A stretch of 64,000 bases of DNA from NCBI GenBank assembly GCA_963717195.1, contig CAVQVR010000011.1, positions 124,001 to 188,000 of the forward strand, in the 5' to 3' direction. The position numbers were made by a program, and so were the translations under genes. The notes under the pieces are model-generated. The model ran no database searches, had not been told where the DNA came from, and saw nothing but the letters and a program-made list of their open reading frames with translations. Shown piece by piece: positions 26,310 to 35,447 of the stretch (the stretch's first letter is position 1; every line of letters begins with the position of its first letter). Source of the DNA: JACDAE01 sp963717195. GTDB lineage: Bacteria > Chloroflexota > Ktedonobacteria > Ktedonobacterales > Ktedonobacteraceae.

Positions 26310-28240
26310 CTAGTTTTGGGAATTCATCCGCTGAATATCCCTCTTCAGCGCTTCATAGCTCTGATAACGTATTGTGTTATCTTCAACCAGGGCCCGACTA
26401 AGAATGCTCTCCAGAGCAGGCGAGACGTTGGGATTGAGCATACGCACGGGCGGATAAGCGGGATAGTGCGGTGGTGCAACGTTCGTTAATGCATGGTGCA
26501 TACTGGCCGCTAATGCATAGATACAGGTACGCTGATCGTAAGGCCGATCCTGAATTGGCATGTATGGTGAGATACCCAGCTTACGCGTAGTACGTTTTCT
26601 TCCTCTCCACCATGCGCTCGCGAACCCGCAGGCGCGGGCGGAGGCGCAACCTGAAAACCAGTCAGGAGCGCTCGTCCACGTTTATCGATGATAATATTGG
26701 CCGGTGAAATATCATAGTGACGTAATGGTGGCTGTTGCTGGTCTAATGCAATCAATACGTTCAACAGAGTGTTCATATAATTGAGCACATCGCGTTCAGG
26801 AAGGGATCTGAGCAACTTCTGTAGACGTTCGTCCAGGCTCTCACCGTCAATATACTCCTGCACCATATAATAGTAATTTCCCTCGGCGAAGCGATCCAGT
26901 ATGACAGGAAGCAAGGGATGACGAACTTTTGCAAGCTGGCCTGTTGCCTGCTCATAATAAGCCACATCTTTTGCCCGCTGTGCCAATGGTTCAGAGTTAC
27001 ACTCCCAGCGCTTGAGAAACACCTTATGTTCCTGTGCCCGAGCATCAGTGGCGATAGCTGTCATGATCCGTGTCTCTTCCGATTGGCGCAGAACATGTTT
27101 GATGGTGTAACGGCCCTGACGCAGCGCTACCCCTACCAGCGGACTATGATCGACCAGCGTTGGTGGCAATGTGAGACGGCCACATTGCGAACAACAACGC
27201 TGACCAAAGCGTACAGGCGTCTCGCAGTAGACACAGCGACGGGAGTCATAATCCGCGCCACAGTTTGTACAGCGTTGCGCTCCCGTTCGATTCTGCTGCC
27301 CACAATGGTGACAGACATAACGCTGCTGTGCTACCTGTACCGCGCAGGCATAGTTATCGGCGAACGCGCTCATACTATAATAACGTTGACGATAATCCTT
27401 GCTCAAGGCTCGCTGTAGAACAGCAGCAACCTCAGCCGGAATACGCGGATTCCATTTCTGCGGCGCTGGTGGGAGCTCCTTTATGTGCGCATTCCACATC
27501 TCTTCCAGGCGCTTGTACACAAATGGCGTGCGACCAGTCAGCAGCTCGTAGCAGCAGATCGCCAGCGCATATTGATCAGAATCGCGCCGTGGATTGCCCT
27601 GCCACTGCTCCGGCGGCATGTATGCAGCAGTACCAGTCACTTCGCCCAACGAAGCGTGCGTCTGCATTCCAAGGTAGAAAGTTGTGCCAAAATCAGAGAG
27701 CAGGATCTGACCATTGCGCCCGATAAGTAGATTGCCCGGCTTCACATCCTGGTGCACCAGTCCATTATTATGCACATAATGCAATGCATCAGCAGTCTGC
27801 TGAATATAAGGGACGAGTTCTTCGGCAAATGCCAGGCGTCGGGTACCATCGGATTTACGGAAAAGATCAAGGATCGTCTGGGGTGCATATTCCATTATAA
27901 AGTATGGTTGCTCATTTTCCTGTAATTGCCCAAAATTATAGACGGGCAGAATATTTGGATGCTGCATACTGGCAATGCGCCGCGCCTCCTGGAAAAAATT
28001 GGCCTGCGCTTTGGCATTAAACTGATCGAGGCGCAACACCTTCAAAGCCAGAATGCGACTGAGCGGAGCAGGCTCCCGGACTTTATAGACATATCCATAG
28101 CTTCCTGCCCCAATAAAGGAGACCACTTCGTAGATACCGATATGCGCTCCCTGCACCAGAAAGTCACAGCGTTGACAACAGACGGCGGTATCTGGATTCT
28201 CATGTCCTCCGCCTGAGCGTGGGTTGAGGCAGCGAGCCAC
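26310..28240 (-). pseudogene. Double-kinase-domain Ser/Thr kinase with zinc ribbons, frameshifted near 26600
   Basis: Starts at GTG 28240. The order is a short N-terminal zinc motif (CCQRC), kinase domain 1, two zinc ribbons (CHHCG...CTNCG and CVYC...CSQCG), then kinase domain 2. Domain 1 looks active: GAGSYGYVYK loop, ALKVLRL lysine, HQDVKPGN, SDFGTT, AYMPPEQW. Domain 2 keeps HYDISPANI but has TGF instead of DFG, so it is probably a pseudokinase. At about 26590-26610 the frame shifts by one base (a base seems missing near a GAAAA run): upstream residues run into nonsense, while the other frame gives the expected GISPYMPIQ, DQRTCIYALAASMHHALT and the end of the kinase lobe to 26310. The shift may be a sequencing error. 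No slippery heptamer was recognised. Confidence 0.8.
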
Positions 28241-28448
28241 GTTATTTTATCCTCTTCCAATCTTTATTCAGCATAGATATCATATCATTGATATCTACGT
28301 TTAGTGGGGTTATGGGTTACGGGTATCCTCTCCCCATGGAATAAATCTGGCTCGCCGTCCTAAAACGAATTCATCGGGCACGGCAGCGCGAACTCTTCGA
28401 ACCCCTACCCTACCCGACACGGTATCGGGTGCATGCAAGGTGATACCC

Positions 28449-29096
28449 CTACGCAAGTTCTTCCTTGTTCGTGTGAATCACCAACAACAACCCTCGCTCC
28501 AGCACTACCTCAGCACGTTCACTAATAAGAACATTGCTCACGCCGCGTGGTTTACCAAAATAGAGCGTTTCAGCGTATAAGGGATAATAGAGGTCCCTGG
28601 TACGTACGCCCACAGCTTCGCCGGTTAGAGGCAACAACGAAAGCAGGTCTCCTGGCTGTCCTTCAATAGATGTGCTTGCGGGTCCGCGCAATAGCCAGCA
28701 AGTCGATGGGCCATCAACGATCCGCATAGGCACCGTCTCAAAACCCACCAGCAACAAAATGTTCGCCATTGTATGATCAAAGCGCTCTCCACCTATACCA
28801 CCTAGAATTGTGATACGCTCAGCTCCATGATCTAACGCCACCTGGACCGCCAGTTCGGTATCGGTCTCATTCTTCTCTACCTGCGCACGCACAATCTGGC
28901 TCCCCATCTGTATAAGATCATGTTCAGAGAGAGTGAGCGAGTCAAAATCGCCCACAACAATAGCCGGTGTGCAGCCATACCGAAGCGCTGTCACGGCCCC
29001 ACTATCCGCCGCAATGATAAAATTGGCGTCGGCGATAGCCCTGTCAACAGCTTTCCCTGCTTGCAGAGTGCCTCCTACGAAAATAATGGTATGCAT
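28449..29096 (-). CDS. thiN: Thiamine pyrophosphokinase
   Basis: 215 residues. The family pattern is clear: IIFVGGTLQAG, ADSGAVTALRYGCTPAIVVG, GDFDSL (metal site), EKNETDTELAVQVALDHGAE, ILGGIGGERFDHTMANILLL, and the C-terminal LSLLPLTGEAVGVRTRDLYY. It transfers pyrophosphate from ATP to thiamine to give thiamine diphosphate. No other thiamine gene and no TPP riboswitch-like leader was recognised here. The 28241-28448 gap before it on the other side contains only fragments of the intergenic repeat family. Confidence 0.93.
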   Translation of the reverse strand: MHTIIFVGGTLQAGKAVDRAIADANFIIAADSGAVTALRYGCTPAIVVGDFDSLTLSEHDLIQMGSQIVRAQVEKNETDTELAVQVALDHGAERITILGGIGGERFDHTMANILLLVGFETVPMRIVDGPSTCWLLRGPASTSIEGQPGDLLSLLPLTGEAVGVRTRDLYYPLYAETLYFGKPRGVSNVLISERAEVVLERGLLLVIHTNKEELA

Positions 29097-29205
29097 TGAG
29101 TATACCTTTCGGTAGATTTAGTTGCTATATCTCTGCACAAAACGTTCTATATGATGATATGATTTTGGCGTGTCTAATAAAAAGTAAAGAAGGTCTAAAA
29201 AATAT

Positions 29206-30603
29206 ATGGCAAGTAAAACACCTCAATCCTGGGGGCGTTATCCCAATGTCGAGCCAGAGCAGGTTGTTCCACTCTTCTGGCGCAATGAACTTCCCCGGTT
29301 GTCCGACTTTGCCGAATTTGTACTTCCCTACGGCTACGGGCGTAGTTATGGCGATAGCTGTCTGAATGAAGGTGGCGTCTCCCTCGACGCCACGTATCTG
29401 AGACGCTTCATCTCTTTTGATGAGGAACAGGGACTTTTGCGCTGCGAGGCTGGCGTCTCCCTGGCCGATATTCTTGAAGAGTTTGTGCCTCGTGGCTGGT
29501 TTTTGCCGGTGACGCCGGGCACCAAATTTGTCTCGGTCGGCGGAGCAATTGCCAACGATGTGCACGGCAAAAATCATCATAAGGCGGGTACTTTTGGCTG
29601 TCACGTCACGCAATTCGAGCTGCTACGCTCGAATGGCGAACGCTTGCTCTGCTCACCAGACGAGAACAGCGAGTTGTTCCGCGCAACGATTGGCGGCTTC
29701 GGTCTGACCGGATTGATTCTATGGGCGGAGTTCCGCCTGAAGCCGATTCGCTCTCCCTACATTAGCGTAGATCATATCCGCTATGATTCCCTGGCAGAAT
29801 TTATGGAGATTGCCGCCACTTCCGACAAAGATTTTGAGTATACTGTAGCCTGGTGCGATTGCCTGAAGAGCGGTAGATATCAGGGGCGGGGTATTTTTAT
29901 GCGTGGCAATCACGAGGATTCGTCAGAGTATGCCCATAAACCACTGCCTAAGAAATTGCCGCTGATGGTTCCATTCGATTTCCCCTCGTTTAGTTTGAAT
30001 AGCCTTACTGTAAGAGCCTTTAACGAGGTCTATTACCACATGCAACGCGAGAAGCATGTACATAAGATTGAGTCCTATAATCCATTCTTCTATCCACTCG
30101 ACTCGGTGCATAACTGGAATTGTATCTATGGCAAGCGTGGTTTCTTCCAGTATCAGTGCGTGGTACCCTTTGATAACGGGTATGAGGTGATGAAAGAAAT
30201 TCTGGATCGTATCGGTCGCGCTAAAGAGGGATCATTCCTGGTTGTGCTGAAAGAATTTGGAAATATCGTTTCGCCTGGCATGCTTTCTTTCCCTCGTCCC
30301 GGTCTGACATTGGCGCTTGATTTCTCCAATCATGGCCAGAAAACGCTGCGCTTCCTGGATGATCTTGATGCGCTGGTACTTCAGAGCGGTGGGCGCGTCT
30401 ACCCGGCGAAAGATGCACGTATGAGCCCGGAGAGCTTCCAAACCTACTTCCCAGAATGGGAAACATTCGCTCAGTACATCGATCCCAAATTCTCTTCGAG
30501 CTTCTGGCGGCGCGTAACGCCGGGCGATGCTCCAACAGAGAAACATGCAGTGCCTTCTACCACACAAACTACACAGACAGCTTTGCCTGGAAATGGACGA
30601 TAG
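29206..30603 (+). CDS. dprE1: FAD-dependent oxidoreductase, DprE1-like (polyprenylphosphoryl-ribose 2'-oxidase)
   Basis: 465 residues. FAD-binding segments match DprE1: YGYGRSYGDSCLNEGG, FVSVGGAIANDVHGKNHHKA, CHVTQFELLRSNG. The catalytic lysine is in VYPAKDARMSPESFQ, near residue 402. The residue that is Cys387 in Mycobacterium tuberculosis, the site attacked by benzothiazinones, is Ala (PGLTLALDF, near 370). With the next gene it would convert polyprenylphosphoryl ribose to the arabinose form through a 2'-keto intermediate. Pairing and sequence support this strongly; the polyprenol and the use of the arabinose are unknown. Confidence 0.85.
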   Translation: MASKTPQSWGRYPNVEPEQVVPLFWRNELPRLSDFAEFVLPYGYGRSYGDSCLNEGGVSLDATYLRRFISFDEEQGLLRCEAGVSLADILEEFVPRGWFLPVTPGTKFVSVGGAIANDVHGKNHHKAGTFGCHVTQFELLRSNGERLLCSPDENSELFRATIGGFGLTGLILWAEFRLKPIRSPYISVDHIRYDSLAEFMEIAATSDKDFEYTVAWCDCLKSGRYQGRGIFMRGNHEDSSEYAHKPLPKKLPLMVPFDFPSFSLNSLTVRAFNEVYYHMQREKHVHKIESYNPFFYPLDSVHNWNCIYGKRGFFQYQCVVPFDNGYEVMKEILDRIGRAKEGSFLVVLKEFGNIVSPGMLSFPRPGLTLALDFSNHGQKTLRFLDDLDALVLQSGGRVYPAKDARMSPESFQTYFPEWETFAQYIDPKFSSSFWRRVTPGDAPTEKHAVPSTTQTTQTALPGNGR

Positions 30604-30609
30604 AACAAA

Positions 30610-31344
30610 ATGAGAGTAGCTATTATAGGGGCAACATCTGCGCTTGCCCACGAAACTGCGAAATGTTTTGCCAAAAATGGCGCGGAACTGTTCCTGGTGG
30701 CACGCAACGCCGAAAAGCTGCAAGCCATCGCCGATGATCTCAAAGTACGCGGTGCACCTCGCGTAGAAACCTACGTACTCGATCTCAACGAGCTTGATCG
30801 CCATGAAGAAATGCTCAATACAGCAGTTCAGACGCTCCAGGGTCTCGACCGTCTCCTGATTGCGCATGGAACGCTGGGCGATCAGCACAAATGCGAATTG
30901 AGCGTTGCTGAAACTATGAAAGAGCTCAATACAAATCTACTCAGTATCATCTCTCTGCTGACGCTCAGCGCGAACTATTTTGAGCAGCAGAAACGCGGTT
31001 GCATCGCCGTCATCTCATCCGTTGCTGGAGATCGTGGGCGCGGCAGTAACTATGTCTACGGTACAGCTAAAGGCGCTCTCACCGTCTTTTTACAAGGTCT
31101 ACGCAATCGCCTGAACAAATCGCATGTCTCCGTCGTGACGATCAAGCCCGGCACAGTTGATACTCCAATGACTGCTGGCCTGAAGAAAGGGCTCTTATTC
31201 GCTAACCCGCGCGTCGTTGGCGAGGGGATCTATCGCGCCATGCAGGGTGGGAAGGATGTCGTCTATCTGCCCGGTTACTGGCGTCCAATTATGTTTGTAA
31301 TCAAAAGCATTCCTGAACAAGTCTTTAAACGCCTGTCTCTCTAG
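30610..31344 (+). CDS. dprE2: SDR oxidoreductase, DprE2-like
   Basis: 244 residues, 6 bp after dprE1 and in the same operon. It is a short-chain dehydrogenase: cofactor loop IGATSALAHETAKCFAKNG, NAG-equivalent IAHGTLG, catalytic Ser in AVISSVAGDRGRGSNY, and YGTAKGAL with the Tyr-x3-Lys pair. The GDRGRGSNYVYGTAKGALTV-type stretch is characteristic of DprE2, which reduces the 2'-keto sugar made by DprE1 to the arabinose product. The C-terminus is hydrophobic (YLPGYWRPIMFVIKSIPEQV), as in DprE2, which suggests membrane association. Confidence 0.85.
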   Translation: MRVAIIGATSALAHETAKCFAKNGAELFLVARNAEKLQAIADDLKVRGAPRVETYVLDLNELDRHEEMLNTAVQTLQGLDRLLIAHGTLGDQHKCELSVAETMKELNTNLLSIISLLTLSANYFEQQKRGCIAVISSVAGDRGRGSNYVYGTAKGALTVFLQGLRNRLNKSHVSVVTIKPGTVDTPMTAGLKKGLLFANPRVVGEGIYRAMQGGKDVVYLPGYWRPIMFVIKSIPEQVFKRLSL

Positions 31345-31367
31345 CTGATAGGGATCAGTTTGTTTGG

Positions 31368-31418
31368 AAGAACGAGGTAGCGGCATCACCTTGCGTGCGT
31401 GCCGCTACCCTCGTTCTT
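31368..31418. repeat. Inverted repeat spanning the 3' end of the glycosyltransferase gene
   Basis: AAGAACGAGGTAGCGGCA at the left pairs with TGCCGCTACCCTCGTTCTT at the right with one mismatch/bulge; the loop contains TCACCTTGCGTGCG. The loop sequence recurs in repeats at 51885-51900 and 63092-63125. It supplies the last codons and stop of the minus-strand gene and lies between convergent genes, so it may act as a terminator. Confidence 0.6.
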
Positions 31419-33545
31419 TGGCATCTCTATGCGCATCGAAGCACTCCCCGCCAGGGTATGCAATAGCACTGGCGAACTATTAAAAAGTCGATGCGTCTCC
31501 AGATGAAACGGCCCTAATACTGATCTATCAGGGGTTGTTACGTATGATTGCACACTCATCGACAATGCTGTGGGAGCCTGTTGTTTAGCAGGAACAGCGA
31601 ATAATGGCAACAACTGGTCACCCGCATGAGCCCTATTGAATGTACAGGTGCTCTCCATCTTCTGGTTCTGCTTTCCTTGCGCAAGCGCCGTAAAATGATA
31701 GCTATAGGTTGTACTATCGGAGAGAGGGTACGAACGCAGCAACGACCAGGACGTAAAGAGACTGGTATGTGTCTGATTCTGGTAGCCAGCACCCACAAAT
31801 TGTAAGTCATGCGCAAAAGTATTCTGCTTCGTTACTGGTAGCGGATTGCTCTGAGCGGAAGGCAGCTCGTAAATGCTGAACGGGCCATGATTGAGATACG
31901 CTGTCTGTTTTAACAAATGTGCTCCAAACGTCTCCATTGTTTTATTGCTGGCCGGTAAAGAAGGAGACACGATCAAAATTGCAGGTCCATCTGATGATGA
32001 AGGCAAGACCATGCACTGGTTGATAAAAAAGACTGAAGCAGGATAGTCCATATGTTCACTCAGGTAAAACAGCGTTTCTTCTGACGACTTATTTACACCA
32101 ATCAAGATACGTTTCAGATGATATTGTTGGGCCAGGTGCTCCGCATCATTAAGCATTGTCTGCTGAGAATATAAGGTATTGTAATATGTATAACCAGCCA
32201 CGGCAACATACCCATGTGTATCATCTCGTAGGACTGCTACACTATTGACAAGCTGAAGAAGCGTTACAATGGCAAGCACAACAGCTATAACCACATGCAG
32301 GGATGTCCAGAATCGGGCCTGTATCAATCGTGCCCAATTTCCTGAAGCGACTAGAATATAGCTAATCAGAATAAAGGGACCGGGCAACACAACGAGCATG
32401 TATTGTGGATAAAGGGTTGTCGAATGTTTGAGCATGGCAAGGAGAGGCGTGATTTGCCAGGCACAGAGTAAAAGCAAGCCCCCTGCTTCCGGTGGTAATG
32501 CAGGTATACTATTCCACCAGGCACGACCAGCGTTCTCTCCACTCTGTACGTTGAGAGTTTGTTTCGTGTTACGGCGTTGCCGTTCCCACAGCACGAATGC
32601 TCCTATCAATGCCAACACACAGCCAATGATCACCAGATAACACATCACGTCGTAGAGATAGGAAGTTACAGGCATAAGTATACGTGTCCAAAACAAAGGA
32701 TTAGAAGGAGGATACTTCAGATCATACGGACTAATCATTAAACGATAAAGCATCCATGAATCATCATTGAGCACGGCAGGCCTTGTGTCTGATGCAAGAA
32801 TGAACCGAAGATCGCTGAAATGGGTAACCAGTTGCCAGAGCATAAATGGGAAGAAGACCACAGCTAAACCGATGCTGCTATAAAGCAGATCACGCCAACG
32901 TATGGTTTTAAAAGCCATACAACAGGCGAGAAAGAGTGGAACAACTAATGTGAGTGTCGTGCCATGTGTTTGATAGAGTATTCCCAATAAGATAAGTGCT
33001 GGAGCAAACCAACCCTTGCGTCGCTCCACCACTCCTATAAACAACATAAACATAAACAATATGACAAAAAGGTACATCATGTTTGGCTGCCATAGAAAGC
33101 GCGAATAGTACAAAGGAATAGTGGCAGTCGCATAAAGCAACGTGGCAATCGCACCAGCAAGCCGACCATAGTAACACGTGGTAAAAATATAGGTGATCAG
33201 TACAGAGATAGATGCAAGCAGGCTAACAAGATAGTAAGCGTAAATAGGATTGGCGCTAAAGGCAGCAGGGATCATTAAAAGGTAAAGTTCGCCAGGAGCA
33301 TTGGCAAAGCCGAGAGACGCTGTACTATTCGTAACAGGCCATAATCCATGATGCACTGCATCGTAGGCGAGCCGATAGATCAATGCCTGATCAGAATCGA
33401 ATTCGCTTGTATTGACGCTATAGAAACGCAAGAAGGTGGCAAAAAGTACGATTGGATAGAGCTCCCAATTCTTATACCAGGATGCTTGCGCCGATTTTAT
33501 GGTTGGTTGCTTCTCAATAGGTTCACTGGCAGGTAGAAATAGCAT
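31386..33545 (-). CDS. ArnT/PMT-like membrane glycosyltransferase (GT39 fold)
   Basis: 719 residues from the ATG at 33545, which has AGAGGA 5 bp upstream; the frame runs on to 33680 but that part has no ribosome site. About 11-12 membrane segments occupy the first 470 residues. The first extracytoplasmic loop holds the acidic motif SEFDSDQALIY typical of ArnT/PMT-like enzymes, which use polyprenyl-phosphate sugars as donors. The C-terminal 250 residues form a soluble extracytoplasmic domain. Its position facing dprE1-dprE2 makes a polyprenyl-phosphate-arabinose donor worth considering (inference only). The final residues come from a repeat element. Confidence 0.75.
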   Translation of the reverse strand: MLFLPASEPIEKQPTIKSAQASWYKNWELYPIVLFATFLRFYSVNTSEFDSDQALIYRLAYDAVHHGLWPVTNSTASLGFANAPGELYLLMIPAAFSANPIYAYYLVSLLASISVLITYIFTTCYYGRLAGAIATLLYATATIPLYYSRFLWQPNMMYLFVILFMFMLFIGVVERRKGWFAPALILLGILYQTHGTTLTLVVPLFLACCMAFKTIRWRDLLYSSIGLAVVFFPFMLWQLVTHFSDLRFILASDTRPAVLNDDSWMLYRLMISPYDLKYPPSNPLFWTRILMPVTSYLYDVMCYLVIIGCVLALIGAFVLWERQRRNTKQTLNVQSGENAGRAWWNSIPALPPEAGGLLLLCAWQITPLLAMLKHSTTLYPQYMLVVLPGPFILISYILVASGNWARLIQARFWTSLHVVIAVVLAIVTLLQLVNSVAVLRDDTHGYVAVAGYTYYNTLYSQQTMLNDAEHLAQQYHLKRILIGVNKSSEETLFYLSEHMDYPASVFFINQCMVLPSSSDGPAILIVSPSLPASNKTMETFGAHLLKQTAYLNHGPFSIYELPSAQSNPLPVTKQNTFAHDLQFVGAGYQNQTHTSLFTSWSLLRSYPLSDSTTYSYHFTALAQGKQNQKMESTCTFNRAHAGDQLLPLFAVPAKQQAPTALSMSVQSYVTTPDRSVLGPFHLETHRLFNSSPVLLHTLAGSASMRIEMPKNEGSGTHAR

Positions 33546-33764
33546 TGGTTTCCTCTTATATAATTTACAGGGCGAAGAGCCTGTTAATCTTGTTTGTTGC
33601 GATTGTCCCTCACAAAAATAGCCATATGCAAATACGCAGCATATGCAAATACACAGATAAAATAGAAGCATAATTAGCAACGTATAAGCAAGGGGAAAAT
33701 ATACATAATTTGGGAGGAATAGCCTGGTTATGTTTACAACATAAAATTCTGCTTGCAGGCGAAA

Positions 33765-33803
33765 AATGCATAAGCCATTCTCATTTAAAATGGCTCATGC
33801 ATT
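33765..33803 (-). terminator. Terminator of the phospholipase-like gene
   Basis: AATGCATAAGCCATT pairs with AATGGCTCATGCATT (one mismatch) around a 9-nt loop; on the minus strand it is followed by TTTTCG. It lies 38 bp after the stop at 33841. Confidence 0.7.
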
Positions 33804-33840
33804 TATTCAAGTTCAGCAACTTCTTAGAGAAGCAGCTATT

Positions 33841-35373
33841 CTAATCATGATCCCCGATTTTCTCGCCAGTTGAGGGATTAAGGAAGAGTTTTCCGCTATC
33901 GCCGTCTGAGAAGCTGAACATATTATTCAGGCTACCAGCGAGGGCGTCAAACGATTGATCGCCGATGCGACCAAGGTTCCAGTTATCCTCAACGAAGCGC
34001 AGGATAGAGCTCTGATCGGTAGTCGAATGATCTACAAAGTTTTTCTTTGCATAGGGAGAGATGACCATGAGTGGAAGACGAGGGCCATACCCGCAGCGAT
34101 CCTCATACGCGCCAGTTTTTGCTGTACCACACTGACCAGGGCCGGTGAGAGCATCGTTCGCCGGGTCGTTCGACTGGCTTACAATTGGCCCCACCACATG
34201 ATCATACCAGCCGTCGGAGTCGTCATAAGAGATAACCACAGCGGTGTTTTTCCAGTCAGGGGTCTTCTGCAGGCGATTGATGGTATTGACCAGGAACGTC
34301 TGCTCGTCCAGAGGATCGGAGTAGCCTGCGTGGCCATCCTGGTAAGCGGCGGCTTTAAGATAGCTCACGGCTGGCATATTATTAGAGTTTACAGCGGACC
34401 AGAAGTCGGAAAGGTCATACTGGTGGTTGGCCTGGTCGGTTTTTCCGATACTCTTAACCGATGTTGGTGGCAAGTGATGTGGATTAGCCGTTGACTGGTA
34501 ATACTGGAATGGCTCGTGGTGAGGGATATAATCTGTCACTGAGACGCCGCCAATATTGCTATGTGCTGTACCACAGGTAGCGACGCCATTGGTAGTGGAA
34601 CTGGGTCTGAAGCCGCCCTCGAACCAGCCCCAGGTAATGTTCTTTGCGTTTAGCAGATCGCCGACATTCTTGCCAGTTAAATAAGCTGTTTGCCCAGGGG
34701 TAGTGCTGGAGCAATCGTCATACGCTGGATCAGCATCACCGGTAAGTGTTCCATTGAAGACGCTATGGGCCCCAACTGGTCCAGCACCGTGCGTCTGCCC
34801 TGAAATGAGGTTAATGGCACCGGGACTGGAAGGTCCAAACTCGGTATCAAAAGAGTTGTCGCTCATGGCGAAGTTTTGTGCATAGTTCCAGAGTGCCGTT
34901 GTGGTGTTACCGTCATAGTAGTCCATGACGATGCTTTTGTCTGGGCAACTGCTTCCACTCGTCGACTGGACGAACTTATCCATCAGGCCATGATCAAACG
35001 CCTGCTGTTCAGCGGTATATCCATGATCCTGGTCGCAGGTTAGAGCTTGAGAACGGTCCAGGCGCGTTGGATTAGCGGTGTTGGGATTATCCTGCAGCAG
35101 AGCCGTACTGAGACCATTGATTGTGGGAGTGTTTTTCGCTGCCTGGAAGCTCGGCTCGCCGGCAGGGTTTGTGGCATAGGGATAGGTTCCAAAATAGTGA
35201 TCAAAAGAGACGTTCTCCTGGAAAATAACAACCAGGTGTTTGATCGGGGTAGATGTTGCCGAGCCTTGATTATGCCCGGCTGCTACAACTCCGGTCGCTC
35301 CGGCAGTTGTGAGTAAGCTGAGAAGTGCCAGCCCGATAGCCAGCATAGGACCAATTTTTAAAAACCGTTTCAA
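33841..35373 (-). CDS. Secreted phosphoesterase / phospholipase C-like (alkaline-phosphatase superfamily)
   Basis: 510 residues, starting at TTG with AAGGAGG about 9 bp upstream. Residues 1-32 are a signal peptide. The mature protein has the family motifs IKHLVVIFQENVSFDHYFGT (metal-binding Asn/Glu region), DYYDGNTTTALWNYAQNFAM, NNMPAVSYLKAAAYQDGHAG, TAVVISYDDSDGWYDHVVGP and RCGYGPRLPLMVISPYAKKN. It should hydrolyse phosphodiesters or phospholipids outside the cell. A Tat motif (RR) is not obvious, so export is probably Sec-dependent. Confidence 0.9.
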   Translation of the reverse strand: MKRFLKIGPMLAIGLALLSLLTTAGATGVVAAGHNQGSATSTPIKHLVVIFQENVSFDHYFGTYPYATNPAGEPSFQAAKNTPTINGLSTALLQDNPNTANPTRLDRSQALTCDQDHGYTAEQQAFDHGLMDKFVQSTSGSSCPDKSIVMDYYDGNTTTALWNYAQNFAMSDNSFDTEFGPSSPGAINLISGQTHGAGPVGAHSVFNGTLTGDADPAYDDCSSTTPGQTAYLTGKNVGDLLNAKNITWGWFEGGFRPSSTTNGVATCGTAHSNIGGVSVTDYIPHHEPFQYYQSTANPHHLPPTSVKSIGKTDQANHQYDLSDFWSAVNSNNMPAVSYLKAAAYQDGHAGYSDPLDEQTFLVNTINRLQKTPDWKNTAVVISYDDSDGWYDHVVGPIVSQSNDPANDALTGPGQCGTAKTGAYEDRCGYGPRLPLMVISPYAKKNFVDHSTTDQSSILRFVEDNWNLGRIGDQSFDALAGSLNNMFSFSDGDSGKLFLNPSTGEKIGDHD

Positions 35374-35447
35374 AATAAAATGCCTCCTTACAGCTTATAG
35401 GTACTATTGAAACATCACCAGTATAAAATACCTTGATTAAAAGCATA

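Noticed and set aside
26595..26610. Programmed -1 frameshift in the double-kinase gene
   Set aside because: No X-XXY-YYZ slippery heptamer in the correct phase and no clear downstream pseudoknot; a simple indel explains it better.
28241..28448. TPP riboswitch linked to thiN
   Set aside because: The stretch lies downstream of thiN (which is on the minus strand), and the thi-box motif was not seen; the upstream side is also bare.
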